The notes under the pieces are model-generated. The model ran no database searches. It was not told the DNA's origin and saw nothing but the letters and a program-made list of their open reading frames with translations. Position numbers and translations under genes: made by a program. This document shows, piece by piece, positions 1 to 7,625 of a DNA stretch of 32,503 nt. This DNA is from Clostridium sp. C8-1-8. Lineage in GTDB: Bacteria > Bacillota > Clostridia > Clostridiales > Clostridiaceae. The DNA is taken from assembly GCF_009928445.1 (NCBI RefSeq), contig NZ_JAABNO010000043.1, forward strand, positions 1 through 32,503, written 5' to 3'. The stretch's first letter is position 1, and each line of letters begins with the position of its first letter.

Positions 1-45
1 TTGGTGGGTCAAGTTTACTTGCAAGATGTGGGTCAGTTTTAAGTA
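1..45. mobile_element. probable IS21-family element end (remnant at window edge)
   Basis: Two copies of a GTGGGTCA(A)GTTTA-type motif lie in direct orientation at 4-17 and 28-41, about 24 bp apart. IS21-family ends carry repeated transposase-binding motifs with GGGTCA...TTTTA cores, and this arrangement looks like one. The usual terminal bases after the last repeat are not evident, so the end may be decayed, and the element body would lie left of the window. This is recognition from memory of the family, not a search result. Confidence 0.4.
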
Positions 46-205
46 TAAATCAATACATAAAAGACCAACACAAGAAAAATATATAAACTATACAGCAATA
101 AATATTCAACTTATTTCGTAGCAACTTCTTTAAATTTATACTTGTTTTAACTTAAATGTGTATAGTATGAATTTTTATAGCTATTGGCATACTTTTTTAT
201 AGAAT

Positions 206-242
206 AAAATAAGCAATATATTTCAAATATATTGCTTATTTT
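206..242. terminator. bidirectional terminator-like hairpin
   Basis: The arms 206-221 and 227-242 are perfectly complementary (16 bp) around a 5-nt loop. A-rich and T-rich ends on either side let it work as an intrinsic terminator in both directions. No intact gene abuts it on the left inside the window, so it may have served the mobile element outside. Confidence 0.6.
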
Positions 243-730
243 ATAAATAAAGTTTAGCTTAAAAAACACTAGTTCAAAGGCTTACAAAAAAATATTAATG
301 AAATGCTAATTACTATGTTACATGATATTAAATATGCATTAAAGTTATAGAATTTACGTTGCATTTTCATGAAATGGTGAATAAGTAGACGCGAATTTCT
401 AGACTTTTGTTTAAAATTTAAAATAACTAGAAACTTATGATATTTTAAAACACTAACTCTTTTTACAATAACAGGCATCTTCCTAGATAATCTAGGAAAT
501 GGACAATTAGAAACATTTGTAGTATGTTTTTACTTGGTCTTAGGACTGTAATATAATTTGCACACACTCATATGGAAGTATTTTCAGCTATAATGTGAGT
601 AATATTATTAGATTTTTACATTAGTGTGCTCAAACAAATAATTTCTCGCATAAGTATCGACAAAATTACGAGACAAACAGAAATAACTTATAAAAGACAG
701 CCAGTATGACATACTGCTGGCATAAAATCA

Positions 731-770
731 AAGAGTCAGTAATACCAGCATATATTACTGTTGAGCTCTT
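731..770. repeat. imperfect stem-loop, possible terminator
   Basis: CAGTAATA (737-744) pairs with TATTACTG (753-760). An outer AAGAG/CTCTT pair (731-735 with 766-770) is separated from it by an asymmetric internal loop. The palindrome CAGTATG-A-CATACTG lies about 30 bp upstream. The adjacent gene is not obvious, so the role is unknown. Confidence 0.35.
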
Positions 771-930
771 ATTTGATTAATAGCACATTTTAATTATAAA
801 TACATTTTAAAGAAAAGTTAAAATATAATGGATTTTAAAATTGAGTTTATTTTCTTAATATGATACTAGCTAGAATGTTGAAGGATGAATAGTGTATTGT
901 GTAAGCATTTTCTAAAATTGTAAAGATGTA

Positions 931-958
931 TTGAATAAAAGTTTATATATGGTATAAT
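931..958 (+). promoter_or_regulatory. promoter for the orphan HEPN-like gene
   Basis: A TTGAAT -35 box (931-936) is followed after 16 bp by TATAAT (953-958). The -10 is extended (TGG directly before TATAAT). It lies about 80 bp upstream of the start codon at 1038, which fits a short untranslated leader. Confidence 0.6.
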
Positions 959-1037
959 TCCCGTTAAGGGGAAGTAAAGGGTTTGAAAATTATGCTATTA
1001 TTTTATTGTTTTATATAGTGAGAGGAGATAAAGGCGT

Positions 1038-1799
1038 ATGACAGGTCATATAAAAAAACTAATTGAAGATATTTTTGAAGTATTTGATTCAGAGATGCTA
1101 ACTACTACAAAGAGTGGATTACTCATTCATGAAATTATGCCTGTAGTATTAGAAGAACTAAATAAATTAAGTCTAGATAAATTCCCGCCAGAAGTAAGGT
1201 ATGACTTCTTAGTTGCAAACCAATATTTATGTAATTATTTTAGGGATTACAATTTAGATTCGAGTAAAGGCTACCTCAAAGATAAATATGCTCCATTTAT
1301 GAAACGGATGATTGATATACTAGATACTTATGGTTACTTATATATACCAAGTCGTAGGGATTTTAAGTTTATACATAATAACGACCTAAGAACTATTATT
1401 GAAAGGGATTATTTTGAATTAAATACCAAGTTATTTCCGGAGGGTGCTTGGAAAAGTACTGTTATCTTAGCTGGAAGTATATTGGAGGCTATTTTATATG
1501 ACGTATTAACAAATCCTATTTATGTAGGACAGGCTACTGCTAGCAGAAAAGCCCCACGAAATCTTTCCTTATTTGAAGGTGAGTGGAAATTGCAAAATTT
1601 AATCCGTGTTGCAGGAGATATAAAATTAATCCCATCTGACCGGGTTAAGTCAATTGATCAAGTTTTACGAAGTTATAGAAATTTTGTTCATCCTAAGGTT
1701 GAAATAAAAATTAAATATCCTTGTACAGAAGCAGAAGGATTGATGGCTAAGGGAAACCTTGAGGCTATTTGTAATCACTTAGAAGAGATATTTAGTTAA
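1038..1799 (+). CDS. HEPN-like domain protein (orphan)
   Basis: The protein has 253 residues with an AGAGGAG-type ribosome site before ATG. The N-terminal half (about 1-130) is helical and charged and matches no family I recognise. The C-terminal half has the layout of a HEPN-like four-helix domain: a hydrophobic helix AGSILEAIL (145-153) and then RSYRNFVHP (211-219). Here an arginine precedes a histidine by six residues (R211, H218), with an RN pair in between. HEPN proteins are often RNases in toxin-antitoxin and abortive-infection systems, but many are non-catalytic, so nuclease activity is only inferred. There is no partner gene within 700 bp; the gene has its own promoter and terminator and is monocistronic. 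The nearby HEPN pair and decayed genes suggest a defence-type region. Confidence 0.55.
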   Translation: MTGHIKKLIEDIFEVFDSEMLTTTKSGLLIHEIMPVVLEELNKLSLDKFPPEVRYDFLVANQYLCNYFRDYNLDSSKGYLKDKYAPFMKRMIDILDTYGYLYIPSRRDFKFIHNNDLRTIIERDYFELNTKLFPEGAWKSTVILAGSILEAILYDVLTNPIYVGQATASRKAPRNLSLFEGEWKLQNLIRVAGDIKLIPSDRVKSIDQVLRSYRNFVHPKVEIKIKYPCTEAEGLMAKGNLEAICNHLEEIFS

Positions 1800-1849
1800 A
1801 AAGCAATAATCTGATGGAATTAATACGAAAAATTATGATTAAATTTTTT

Positions 1850-1882
1850 AAAAAGAGAAGCTGTAATTTAGCTTCTCTTTTT
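1850..1882 (+). terminator. intrinsic terminator after the orphan HEPN-like gene
   Basis: A perfect 13-bp stem (1850-1862 with 1870-1882) around a 7-nt loop ends in a run of Ts. It sits about 50 bp after the stop codon. Confidence 0.85.
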
Positions 1883-2533
1883 AAATCGTGTCAAATTAAA
1901 AAATTTATTTGAGGAGAATATAAGATTTAGCATTAAGAGTTTTTGACAGACTAAAAATAATAGATATTAAAGAGTTTTATGGCACCATATATATTCATTA
2001 TTCAAGGGGAGAAAGGGAAAACAAATCTTTCTGAACAATATTAATCTTGGAGCAACAAATGACCTGATAATTGGTAACTATATTTCTTTGTATTTTGTTT
2101 AAGTATATCTAATCAAAATAACAATATTTGATAGAGATATATACAATGAGTGCAACTGAAGACAAAATCAAATGTATTATTTTTAATTAAGAGGAATGTA
2201 CAAGAAAAAAGATATAAAATAAAACATCGTATTTCTTCTTTATCGGTCACTAAAGATTTTCTAGTAATTCTAAGTGTGAAATAATGAGAGTGTTTTATAT
2301 AGTAGTAATATTACCGCAATATTGCTACTACCTTTTATTATTTTTATAGTTTTATATTACTGAATATATAATTATCATGTTATGTACATTTACTAAAAAT
2401 AACGTAAGTTAAGAAATAGCAATATCTAGAGAGATGCAAGGTCTGTGTATCCTCCTTATCAATTTGAATATTTTTTGCCAACTAGTTTTATGTTAAGCGG
2501 TAGTTTGCTATTATAATAATGGGAGGGGTAGTA
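1883..2533. other. non-coding gap between the HEPN genes
   Basis: About 650 bp with no open frame that looks like protein and frequent stops in all frames. The only clear structure is the terminator at 2300-2340. A TATAAT at 2512-2517 is too close to the ribosome site of the next gene to be its promoter, because transcription would begin inside that site. Confidence 0.5.
2300..2340 (+). terminator. intrinsic terminator with no visible gene upstream
   Basis: Arms 2300-2312 and 2318-2330 form a 13-bp stem with one G-T pair and a 5-nt loop, followed by a T-rich tail. It lies 470 bp beyond the nearest terminator and has no recognisable gene before it. It may belong to a lost gene or an unannotated small RNA. 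Confidence 0.65.
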
Positions 2534-3172
2534 ATGGAAAATTTTATGGGTGATTTTGTTGAATTTCGTAGTGAATTCTATGATGTATTTAATAAAAATA
2601 TAAGCAATATTAAGAAATTAACGCAAATAAGTATAGATGATGATGATACTGCTAAAGTGATGAATAGATTGCTATATGCTAATATTATTACTGCTATGGA
2701 AACATATTTAAGTGACGCACTTATAGACACAACATTCAGTAGCGGCGAACTAATAAATAATTTCTCAAATTCAAACGAAGAAACAGTGAAAAGAAAAATT
2801 AGTATTTATGATGCTCTTAAAGGTGAAAAATATATTTTAGCAATTGTTAATGAAGATATGAGAAATATCCTATATCATAATATCCCAAAGGTTAAGAAGA
2901 TATATAAATTTACTCTAGATATTGATTTTCACCAAGAAGCAGAAAAGCTGATGAAATTTGTAGATGTTAGGCATGATATAGTTCATAGAAACGGTAAAAA
3001 CAAAGAGAAGAAAGAGATTGAAATATCAAAAGAAGATATAGATGATGTTATAAATAAAGTAGTGGAATTTATAACAGATTTAGATAGTAAGCTAACATTC
3101 ATTGTCACGAATAAGAGCGAAGAGGAAATAATGGAGTCAAAAACAAAACAGGTAGAGAAGGTGAAAGGATGA
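2534..3172 (+). CDS. HEPN domain protein with RxxxxH motif
   Basis: The start at 2534 is chosen over an in-frame ATG 15 bp upstream because GGGAGGGG (2521-2528) lies at ideal spacing before it. That gives 212 residues. A helix NRLLYANIITAMETYL (about 44-59) is followed by VRHDIVHRNG (145-154), an RxxxxH motif with R146 and H151, the signature of HEPN domains. Members with this motif are frequently metal-independent RNases in toxin-antitoxin, abortive-infection and CRISPR-linked systems. The last 15 residues are highly charged. The stop overlaps the start of the next gene (ATGA), so the two are translationally coupled and probably form one functional unit. Toxin activity is inferred from motif and context, not shown. 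Confidence 0.7.
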   Translation: MENFMGDFVEFRSEFYDVFNKNISNIKKLTQISIDDDDTAKVMNRLLYANIITAMETYLSDALIDTTFSSGELINNFSNSNEETVKRKISIYDALKGEKYILAIVNEDMRNILYHNIPKVKKIYKFTLDIDFHQEAEKLMKFVDVRHDIVHRNGKNKEKKEIEISKEDIDDVINKVVEFITDLDSKLTFIVTNKSEEEIMESKTKQVEKVKG

Positions 3173-3855
3173 CCAGTGCAGGTTTTAAATCGTTTAAAGA
3201 GAATAATTTACAAAAGTGGAGAATAAAAATATTAGAGATATTTAATGATAATGTCCCTAAAAGATATGAGTGGACAGATATTAACGAAATAATAAAAGTT
3301 TTAAATATTATTGGAGAGGAAAATCTTAATCATACATTTTTCCCAACAGGAGGGGGGTTAGATTTATCAGGGACGGGAACTTCCAGTGAAAAAGACTGTA
3401 TTAATCTTTACTTTGGAAGTTCGTTACATCACGATGTAATAAAACCTTCAAAACTAATATTTAATTCCTTTTATGATGATTATCAGTGGGCATATTTTAG
3501 AATAGAAACATGCGAGTTAGAACCAAGTGGAGTATATGATACACTAATCAGAGAGTCAGAAGAACTGATGGATTTAGGAGAAGCTAATTACGTAAGCAGA
3601 CATTATTGGGATTTGGGATTTTATCATGATAAACAAGGATTAGAGCAGAAACTTCCGAGTAAAGCGGCAGTTGTCACTAGATTTTTTAAAGGATCTTTTG
3701 TAATTTTTGCAAAAGCATCTATATATAATAGTGTTTCTGGAACATATGACGGAAGACATAATAGAATGGATGATGAACGGTTTAGAAAGTATATCGAAAC
3801 AGCTGTTGACAGTTTAAATAAAAGAAATCAAACAAGTACAGATGCTCAACATTAG
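3169..3855 (+). CDS. unknown partner of the HEPN protein
   Basis: A 228-residue protein of a family I do not recognise. Its ATG overlaps the HEPN stop codon by 4 bp, with an AAGG site inside the upstream gene. It looks soluble, with no signal peptide or membrane segment. Visible features are a Gly/Ser/Thr-rich turn GGGLDLSGTGTSSEKD (61-76), an aromatic core (FYDDYQWAYFRIE, 101-113), a mixed strand region FFKGSFVIFAKASIYN (172-187), and a polar segment YDGRHNRMDDERF (193-205) that looks like a conserved active or binding loop. There is no nucleotidyltransferase GSxxxG...DxD signature, so this is not the usual MNT partner of HEPN toxins. The coupling suggests an antitoxin, modifier or sensor, which is inference only. 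Confidence 0.65.
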   Translation: MTSAGFKSFKENNLQKWRIKILEIFNDNVPKRYEWTDINEIIKVLNIIGEENLNHTFFPTGGGLDLSGTGTSSEKDCINLYFGSSLHHDVIKPSKLIFNSFYDDYQWAYFRIETCELEPSGVYDTLIRESEELMDLGEANYVSRHYWDLGFYHDKQGLEQKLPSKAAVVTRFFKGSFVIFAKASIYNSVSGTYDGRHNRMDDERFRKYIETAVDSLNKRNQTSTDAQH

Positions 3856-5073
3856 CCTGAATGAAACAATGTAAATTAATATTAAATGAGAAGGAATAAA
3901 ACTATAGTCTTTTTTAATTACATGGCGTTTTTAAGATGTTTATTTAAGTTATTGACTAAAGAATTGTAAAACCGCTATGGGGATAGTCATCCTTTCTACC
4001 AGTACCAATAAATGACCTGAAGCATTAGGAATGCTTTTAAAAATATTTTATAGTAGTATTTTTAGTGTTACATGCACTTGAGGAAGACTATACTTCAATT
4101 TCTTTATCAATAACATCTATTGCATGACCATAAATGCTACCTTTTTTGAATGGAATATTTTCTTATAATATCAATATTGTCAAATATGAGGTTAGAATCT
4201 CGAGAAATAACCGTTAGATAATTGGTAGTCAATTGTAGAATTGATTGATTTTATGAGGGCAATTACTCTTTTATCTATTGTCTCGATACAGTTTAAAAAA
4301 ATGACGTTCATCTGCAATCGAAAAACTACCGTATCTAATTTTAGTAAAACCATCTATTTGTAATTTGAAATGTAATAATTCATGTGTAAAAGCTACTTCG
4401 GGGTTTGAACGATCAATATACCTAATAACTATTTTACTTTTTACGTTTTTTTCCAAGTTGTATCATCAAATTTGTTTGGTTTTATCGTATTTAAACAAGT
4501 TTTCATTTGCAGAGCTAATTAAATTTTTAATCTTTATACAAGTCTAAACTTCTTTAGGTATTCACAAATTATATATTAAGATATTAAATATAGAAGCTAT
4601 AAGTTTATTCTATAGTCTGATTATGTAATATCATAGAATGTAAGTAAAGACTAGTAAAGACTTAAGTAGTTATAGTGATAGTTTCGATATGAAAAAATAA
4701 GGGAAAACACATCTTATGTACTCTTTATTGGACAACTAAGATAGTATAAGATAGGTTAAATAACATTGATATTTAGAGGGATAGAAGAGATTCTATCCAT
4801 TGAATTATCAGGAGATTTAATAGGCGCTATTTTAATTTTTGGTTAAATGTTAGAATTAAAGCAAATCATATAAATATGAATTAATTCTGAGGTAAAGGTA
4901 AGTATTATGAATATTGAAAAGAAAATTTATAGATTAGGTTAATAAAAGGAAGAAAAGAACAGATTAGAAATTATCAACAAAAGACAATATTACTTTATTA
5001 GATAAGGTAAAGGAAAGAGACAAAAGAAGCTGGCATGTTGATAAAATAATAGAAAATGGATGGAGTAAAAGGT
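3856..5073. other. gap with decayed genes and no intact CDS
   Basis: About 1.2 kb follow the HEPN pair. A weak 7-bp hairpin with a short T run (4020-4038) may terminate the HEPN transcript. The stretch then holds the minus-strand HELLH pseudogene and the DUF1016-like fragment. Between them (about 4510-4985) are only short interrupted frames and an 8-bp inverted repeat near 4780-4800. Confidence 0.5.
4088..4506 (-). pseudogene. decayed small HELLH-motif (metallopeptidase-like) gene
   Basis: A coherent protein of about 139 residues can be rebuilt on the minus strand only by changing frame several times. The order is MKTCLNTIKPNKFDDTTW from the ATG at 4506, then VAFTHELLHFKLQIDGF, then LNCIETIDKRVIALIKS, then RDSNLIFDNIDIIRK (from 4202), then KKGSIYGHAIDVIDKEIEV ending at TAG 4088-4090. 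Two of the shifts lie in 7-base homopolymers (an A7 run just before the HELLH segment and a T7 run near 4295). HELLH fits the HExxH zinc motif. The longest surviving frame is 61 codons (4271-4456). No exact family is assigned. Sequencing error at homopolymers is an alternative for two shifts, but not for all of them. Confidence 0.6.
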
Positions 5074-5096
5074 ATGATAGAATGTCAGTTATGTGA
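4986..5096 (+). pseudogene. fragment of a DUF1016/YhcG-type nuclease protein
   Basis: Thirty-six open codons read NITLLDKVKERDKRSW and then HVDKIIENGWSK before diverging and stopping at TGA 5094-5096. This matches the remembered core of DUF1016 proteins, the junction where a helix LLxKVKDxxxRxWY is followed by TIENGWSRNVL. DUF1016 proteins couple this N-terminal region to a PDDEXK nuclease domain and occur in defence islands. The flanking DNA lacks the rest of the protein in any frame, so this is a remnant. It overlaps the start of the 51-residue cysteine-rich gene in another frame. Confidence 0.45.
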
Positions 5097-5229
5097 AGAG
5101 TACTTCGATGAAGAGGATATGACAGAATGTCCAGAATGTTTAAAGGTAATGTGCGAAAGTTGTTATGAAATGCATGTTCCTATTTGTTTTTATGTTTCAG
5201 ATCATGATAATAGTGATATAGATAGTTAG
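5074..5229 (+). CDS. 51-residue cysteine-rich zinc-finger-like mini-protein
   Basis: The ATG at 5074 follows GGAG (5062-5065) with 8-bp spacing, and the frame runs to TAG. The peptide begins MIECQLCEEYFDEEDMTECP, and has CxxC pairs at C4/C7, C19/C22 and C27/C30, then His34 and Cys38, and an acidic tail (DHDNSDIDS). Paired CxxC spacing with a later Cys or His is typical of RING, B-box or zinc-ribbon miniature folds binding two zinc ions. No family is assigned. It stands alone in a decayed region, and its own ribosome site lies inside the DUF1016-like fragment. It could be the truncated end of a larger zinc-finger protein, but the start signal and compact composition favour a real small gene. 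Confidence 0.5.
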   Translation: MIECQLCEEYFDEEDMTECPECLKVMCESCYEMHVPICFYVSDHDNSDIDS

Positions 5230-5359
5230 TAAGCGGTATTTACTAATATAAAAATAATTATGCTTAGGGAATTTTACGTAGAAAATGAATGACTAAAATT
5301 ATCAAATGATTTCTTATGTTAGTCTAAAATATAAAATTATAAGAAGCAATAGCTAAGTG

Positions 5360-5394
5360 GCACTGATATTACCAAAATATTAGTGCTGTTTTTT
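5360..5394 (+). terminator. intrinsic terminator
   Basis: The 11-bp stem 5360-5370 with 5376-5386 (one G-T pair) is followed by TGTTTTTT. It lies about 130 bp after the cysteine-rich mini-protein gene and probably ends its transcript. Confidence 0.75.
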
Positions 5395-5466
5395 AGCATA
5401 AATGTATATACTATCAAAAGTCTATGCTATAGTGTATCTTGGAAGTATTTGAAGGAGTTGTTGCCA

Positions 5467-5526
5467 ATGAATAAGATATTGAAGGTTCAGAGTTTAAATA
5501 AGGCTACTTCCAATTTAGCAGATTAA
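5467..5526 (+). CDS. possible 19-residue peptide
   Basis: A short frame from ATG 5467 to TAA 5524-5526 encodes MNKILKVQSLNKATSNLAD, preceded by a good GAAGGAG site at 9-bp spacing. The ILKVQ segment resembles the start of some ribosomally made peptide leaders, but there is no core peptide and no modification enzyme nearby. It may be a truncated precursor, an upstream leader peptide or chance. Confidence 0.25.
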   Translation: MNKILKVQSLNKATSNLAD

Positions 5527-5662
5527 AGATATTTTGATTTATAGTTAAAATGAATATTTTAGTATGTCTTCATAATATGCGACTAGCTATATTGAAGTAG
5601 TTAATGAACTATTTCAGTGGATATTTGTGTCCGGATTTTTATTTTATGGAGGCAAGGTAAAG

Positions 5663-6229
5663 ATGAATTGTAAATTAGATATAAGAAATAACACTATAGA
5701 AGGTAAGAATGAAAGTTTTGTTTTAGAAACAGAAAGATTGAGTTTATTGCCATTGCAGTCTCACCAGCTTAAACTATCATTAGATAATTATTCAAAAATG
5801 CAAGCTGATTTAGGATTAAGAACAATTGATACTGAACTAGATGAGGACATGCAATATGCAATGCAGGTAAGGCTAAGGAAGGTACAAGAATGTCCTAAAA
5901 ACTATCTATGGTTAACTAACTATGCCATAATCCTAAAAGAAGCAAAAGAAATAGTTGGATTTATAATGCTTAAGGGTTATCCTAATAAGTTTGGTGAAGT
6001 AACTGTTGGATATGGTATTACTGAAAGATATAGAAAGAATGGATATGCTTCTGAAGCGTTAAAGGTAATAATACAATGGATATTTAACAATCCACAAGCA
6101 TCCTGTGTTATTGCAGACACGGAAGAAGGTAATGTACCATCACATAAAGTATTAGAAAGTGCCGGTGCAGTGAAGTATAAAGAAAAAGATGAAATAGTAT
6201 GGTGGAGAATAGATAGAAGTTCAATATAA
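5663..6229 (+). CDS. GNAT-family N-acetyltransferase (RimJ/RimL-like)
   Basis: The start at 5663 is preferred to a GTG 36 bp upstream because GGAGG (5648-5652) precedes it. The 188-residue protein carries the RimJ/RimL layout: LETERLSLLPL (21-31) opens the domain, then a beta hairpin EIVGFIMLKGYP (96-107), VGYGITERYRKNGYASEAL (115-133) with the acetyl-CoA pyrophosphate-binding R/Q-x-x-G-x-A pattern, and NVPSHKVLESAGAV (157-170), the usual late helix. Such enzymes acetylate amino groups of proteins, small molecules or antibiotics; the substrate cannot be told. The gene is single, followed by its own terminator. Confidence 0.85.
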   Translation: MNCKLDIRNNTIEGKNESFVLETERLSLLPLQSHQLKLSLDNYSKMQADLGLRTIDTELDEDMQYAMQVRLRKVQECPKNYLWLTNYAIILKEAKEIVGFIMLKGYPNKFGEVTVGYGITERYRKNGYASEALKVIIQWIFNNPQASCVIADTEEGNVPSHKVLESAGAVKYKEKDEIVWWRIDRSSI

Positions 6230-6286
6230 CCTCAATATATTATATAATACTTAGTTCACTACTAAATCATATAATGACGTTAAACC

Positions 6287-6320
6287 AAAAAGGAGAAGTT
6301 TTAATAACTATCTCCTTTTT
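6287..6320 (+). terminator. intrinsic terminator after the GNAT gene
   Basis: AAAAAGGAGA (6287-6296) pairs with TCTCCTTTTT (6311-6320). The inner AGTT/AACT pairs extend the stem past one bulge. Confidence 0.85.
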
Positions 6321-6456
6321 ATTTACATACAAAAGAGCATAATTGATATATAATTGTATTGGTTCATATATGGCTTCTTAAGAAGAATATGTGAAGCAGA
6401 ATAGCAAGAAGATTTGAATTAAGTCTTCAAGAGGGTTAATTAGAGGAGGACACTTT

Positions 6457-7581
6457 ATGAAAATTTCAAAGAAGGATGCGCTAATATGGTTTGAATTCTT
6501 TTCAATGTTACCAGAGGATGAAGAACCAATGACAAAGCAACAAGAAATTATTTACGCAACCTTTGCACAGATTGAAGCTGCGATTGATCATAGAAATGAT
6601 ATGTTAATGTCAGAAATTAAAAATTTAAAAACTTTATCTAATAGAACTTTTTATGTAGGTAGTGATATTAAATTTCCTAATGGATGTCGTTCTTGTTTAA
6701 TGGGAACTGGTTTGAGTGCAATTAGGAAAACTAATAAGTGTAATATAGAATGTAAGTTTTGTTACAACTATGGAGAACTAGACTTTATTCCTCCAATTGG
6801 TGAAGGTATGTGGCAAATTGGGGAAACAAAGTTTTATGAGAAGGATATTGATTTGCTTCTTTCAATACACAAGAAACCTACTGGTATTTCTTACGTTTAT
6901 TTAGAACCATTCATGGAAATTGAAAAATACTACTCAGTAGTGAAGAAGTTTAGTGATGCTAAGATTCATCAACACTTATATACTAATGGAATTTTAGCTA
7001 CTGAAGAGTCTTTGAAAGCTTTAGGTGAAGCTGGTCTTGATGAAATACGTTTCAACCTAGGTGCATCAAAGTGTTCTGATAAAGTTATTGAAAATATAAA
7101 AATAGCAAAGAAATATATTAAAAAGGTAGGAATTGAAACTCCAATGACTCCTGAGTTCTTTGAAGCTTTCTTTAATAAAAAGCAAGCAATCTTAGATACA
7201 GAACTGGATTTTATCAATTGTGCAGAATTACATTTAAATGAAAATAACATAGACAATTACTATGGAGAGAACATGTATATTTCTAGACATGGCTACATAT
7301 CTCCAACTTGGAGTAGAGAATTAACTCTGAAATTCATGAAAATAGCTGATGAAGAAAACTGGGATTTGGCAGTTCATGATTGCTCAAACCATACAAAGTT
7401 TGCTAGAGATTTAAATCTAAGCAGTAAAGAAGGTAAGTGGTTTGGAGCAAGTAGCTACGGTTGTGAGTTCTCAAAGATTCCATATGAAGTATTTTTACCA
7501 ATACTACGTGATGAAAACTTTAAGTTCTTAAGTGAAGAAGAATTACCTAGTGGTTATAGACCAGGGGAATTAGTATTTTAA
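6457..7581 (+). CDS. radical SAM domain protein
   Basis: A 374-residue cytosolic protein with a strong GAGGAGG site. CNIECKFCY (95-103) holds the CxxxCxxC cluster-binding cysteines C95, C99 and C102 of radical SAM enzymes, which bind [4Fe-4S] and cleave S-adenosylmethionine to start radical chemistry. A further CxxC (C77, C80) sits just ahead, giving a cysteine-rich entrance. The following barrel has the expected strands (YVYLEPFME, HQHLYTNGILAT, GLDEIRFNLGAS). The C-terminal part keeps extra cysteines (HDCSNHTKF and SYGCEFSKIP). The N-terminal 75 residues are helical. The subfamily resembles pyruvate formate-lyase activase-like or orphan clostridial enzymes. No peptide or target enzyme gene is adjacent, so the reaction is unknown. 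Confidence 0.85.
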   Translation: MKISKKDALIWFEFFSMLPEDEEPMTKQQEIIYATFAQIEAAIDHRNDMLMSEIKNLKTLSNRTFYVGSDIKFPNGCRSCLMGTGLSAIRKTNKCNIECKFCYNYGELDFIPPIGEGMWQIGETKFYEKDIDLLLSIHKKPTGISYVYLEPFMEIEKYYSVVKKFSDAKIHQHLYTNGILATEESLKALGEAGLDEIRFNLGASKCSDKVIENIKIAKKYIKKVGIETPMTPEFFEAFFNKKQAILDTELDFINCAELHLNENNIDNYYGENMYISRHGYISPTWSRELTLKFMKIADEENWDLAVHDCSNHTKFARDLNLSSKEGKWFGASSYGCEFSKIPYEVFLPILRDENFKFLSEEELPSGYRPGELVF

Positions 7582-7625
7582 ATAGTTTAATCATTTCACT
7601 TTTTATTTATTTTTTAGAAAAAATG

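Larger units (their letters stand above)
46..1037. other. long AT-rich non-coding stretch
   Basis: No convincing gene lies in this roughly 1 kb. It holds a perfect 16-bp hairpin (206-242), a small 8-bp palindrome (480-498), a palindrome around 691-705 followed by an imperfect hairpin (731-770), and a promoter near its right end. The one longer open frame (minus strand, 269-478) has unremarkable composition and no ribosome site I would trust. The stretch reads as degraded mobile-element or intergenic DNA. Confidence 0.5.

Noticed and set aside
269..478. 69-codon open frame on the minus strand
   Set aside because: AT-rich random-looking composition, no convincing ribosome site, no recognisable motif, in a non-coding stretch.
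1900..2290. Possible gene remnant before the terminator at 2300
   Set aside because: Only scattered short frames; no segment resembles a known protein, so no pseudogene is claimed.
2512..2517. TATAAT just before the HEPN pair
   Set aside because: Transcription from it would begin inside the ribosome site of the gene, and no matching -35 is present.
4770..4810. 8-bp inverted repeat GGATAGAA/TTCTATCC
   Set aside because: Short stem without a T run or neighbouring gene; likely chance in AT-rich DNA.
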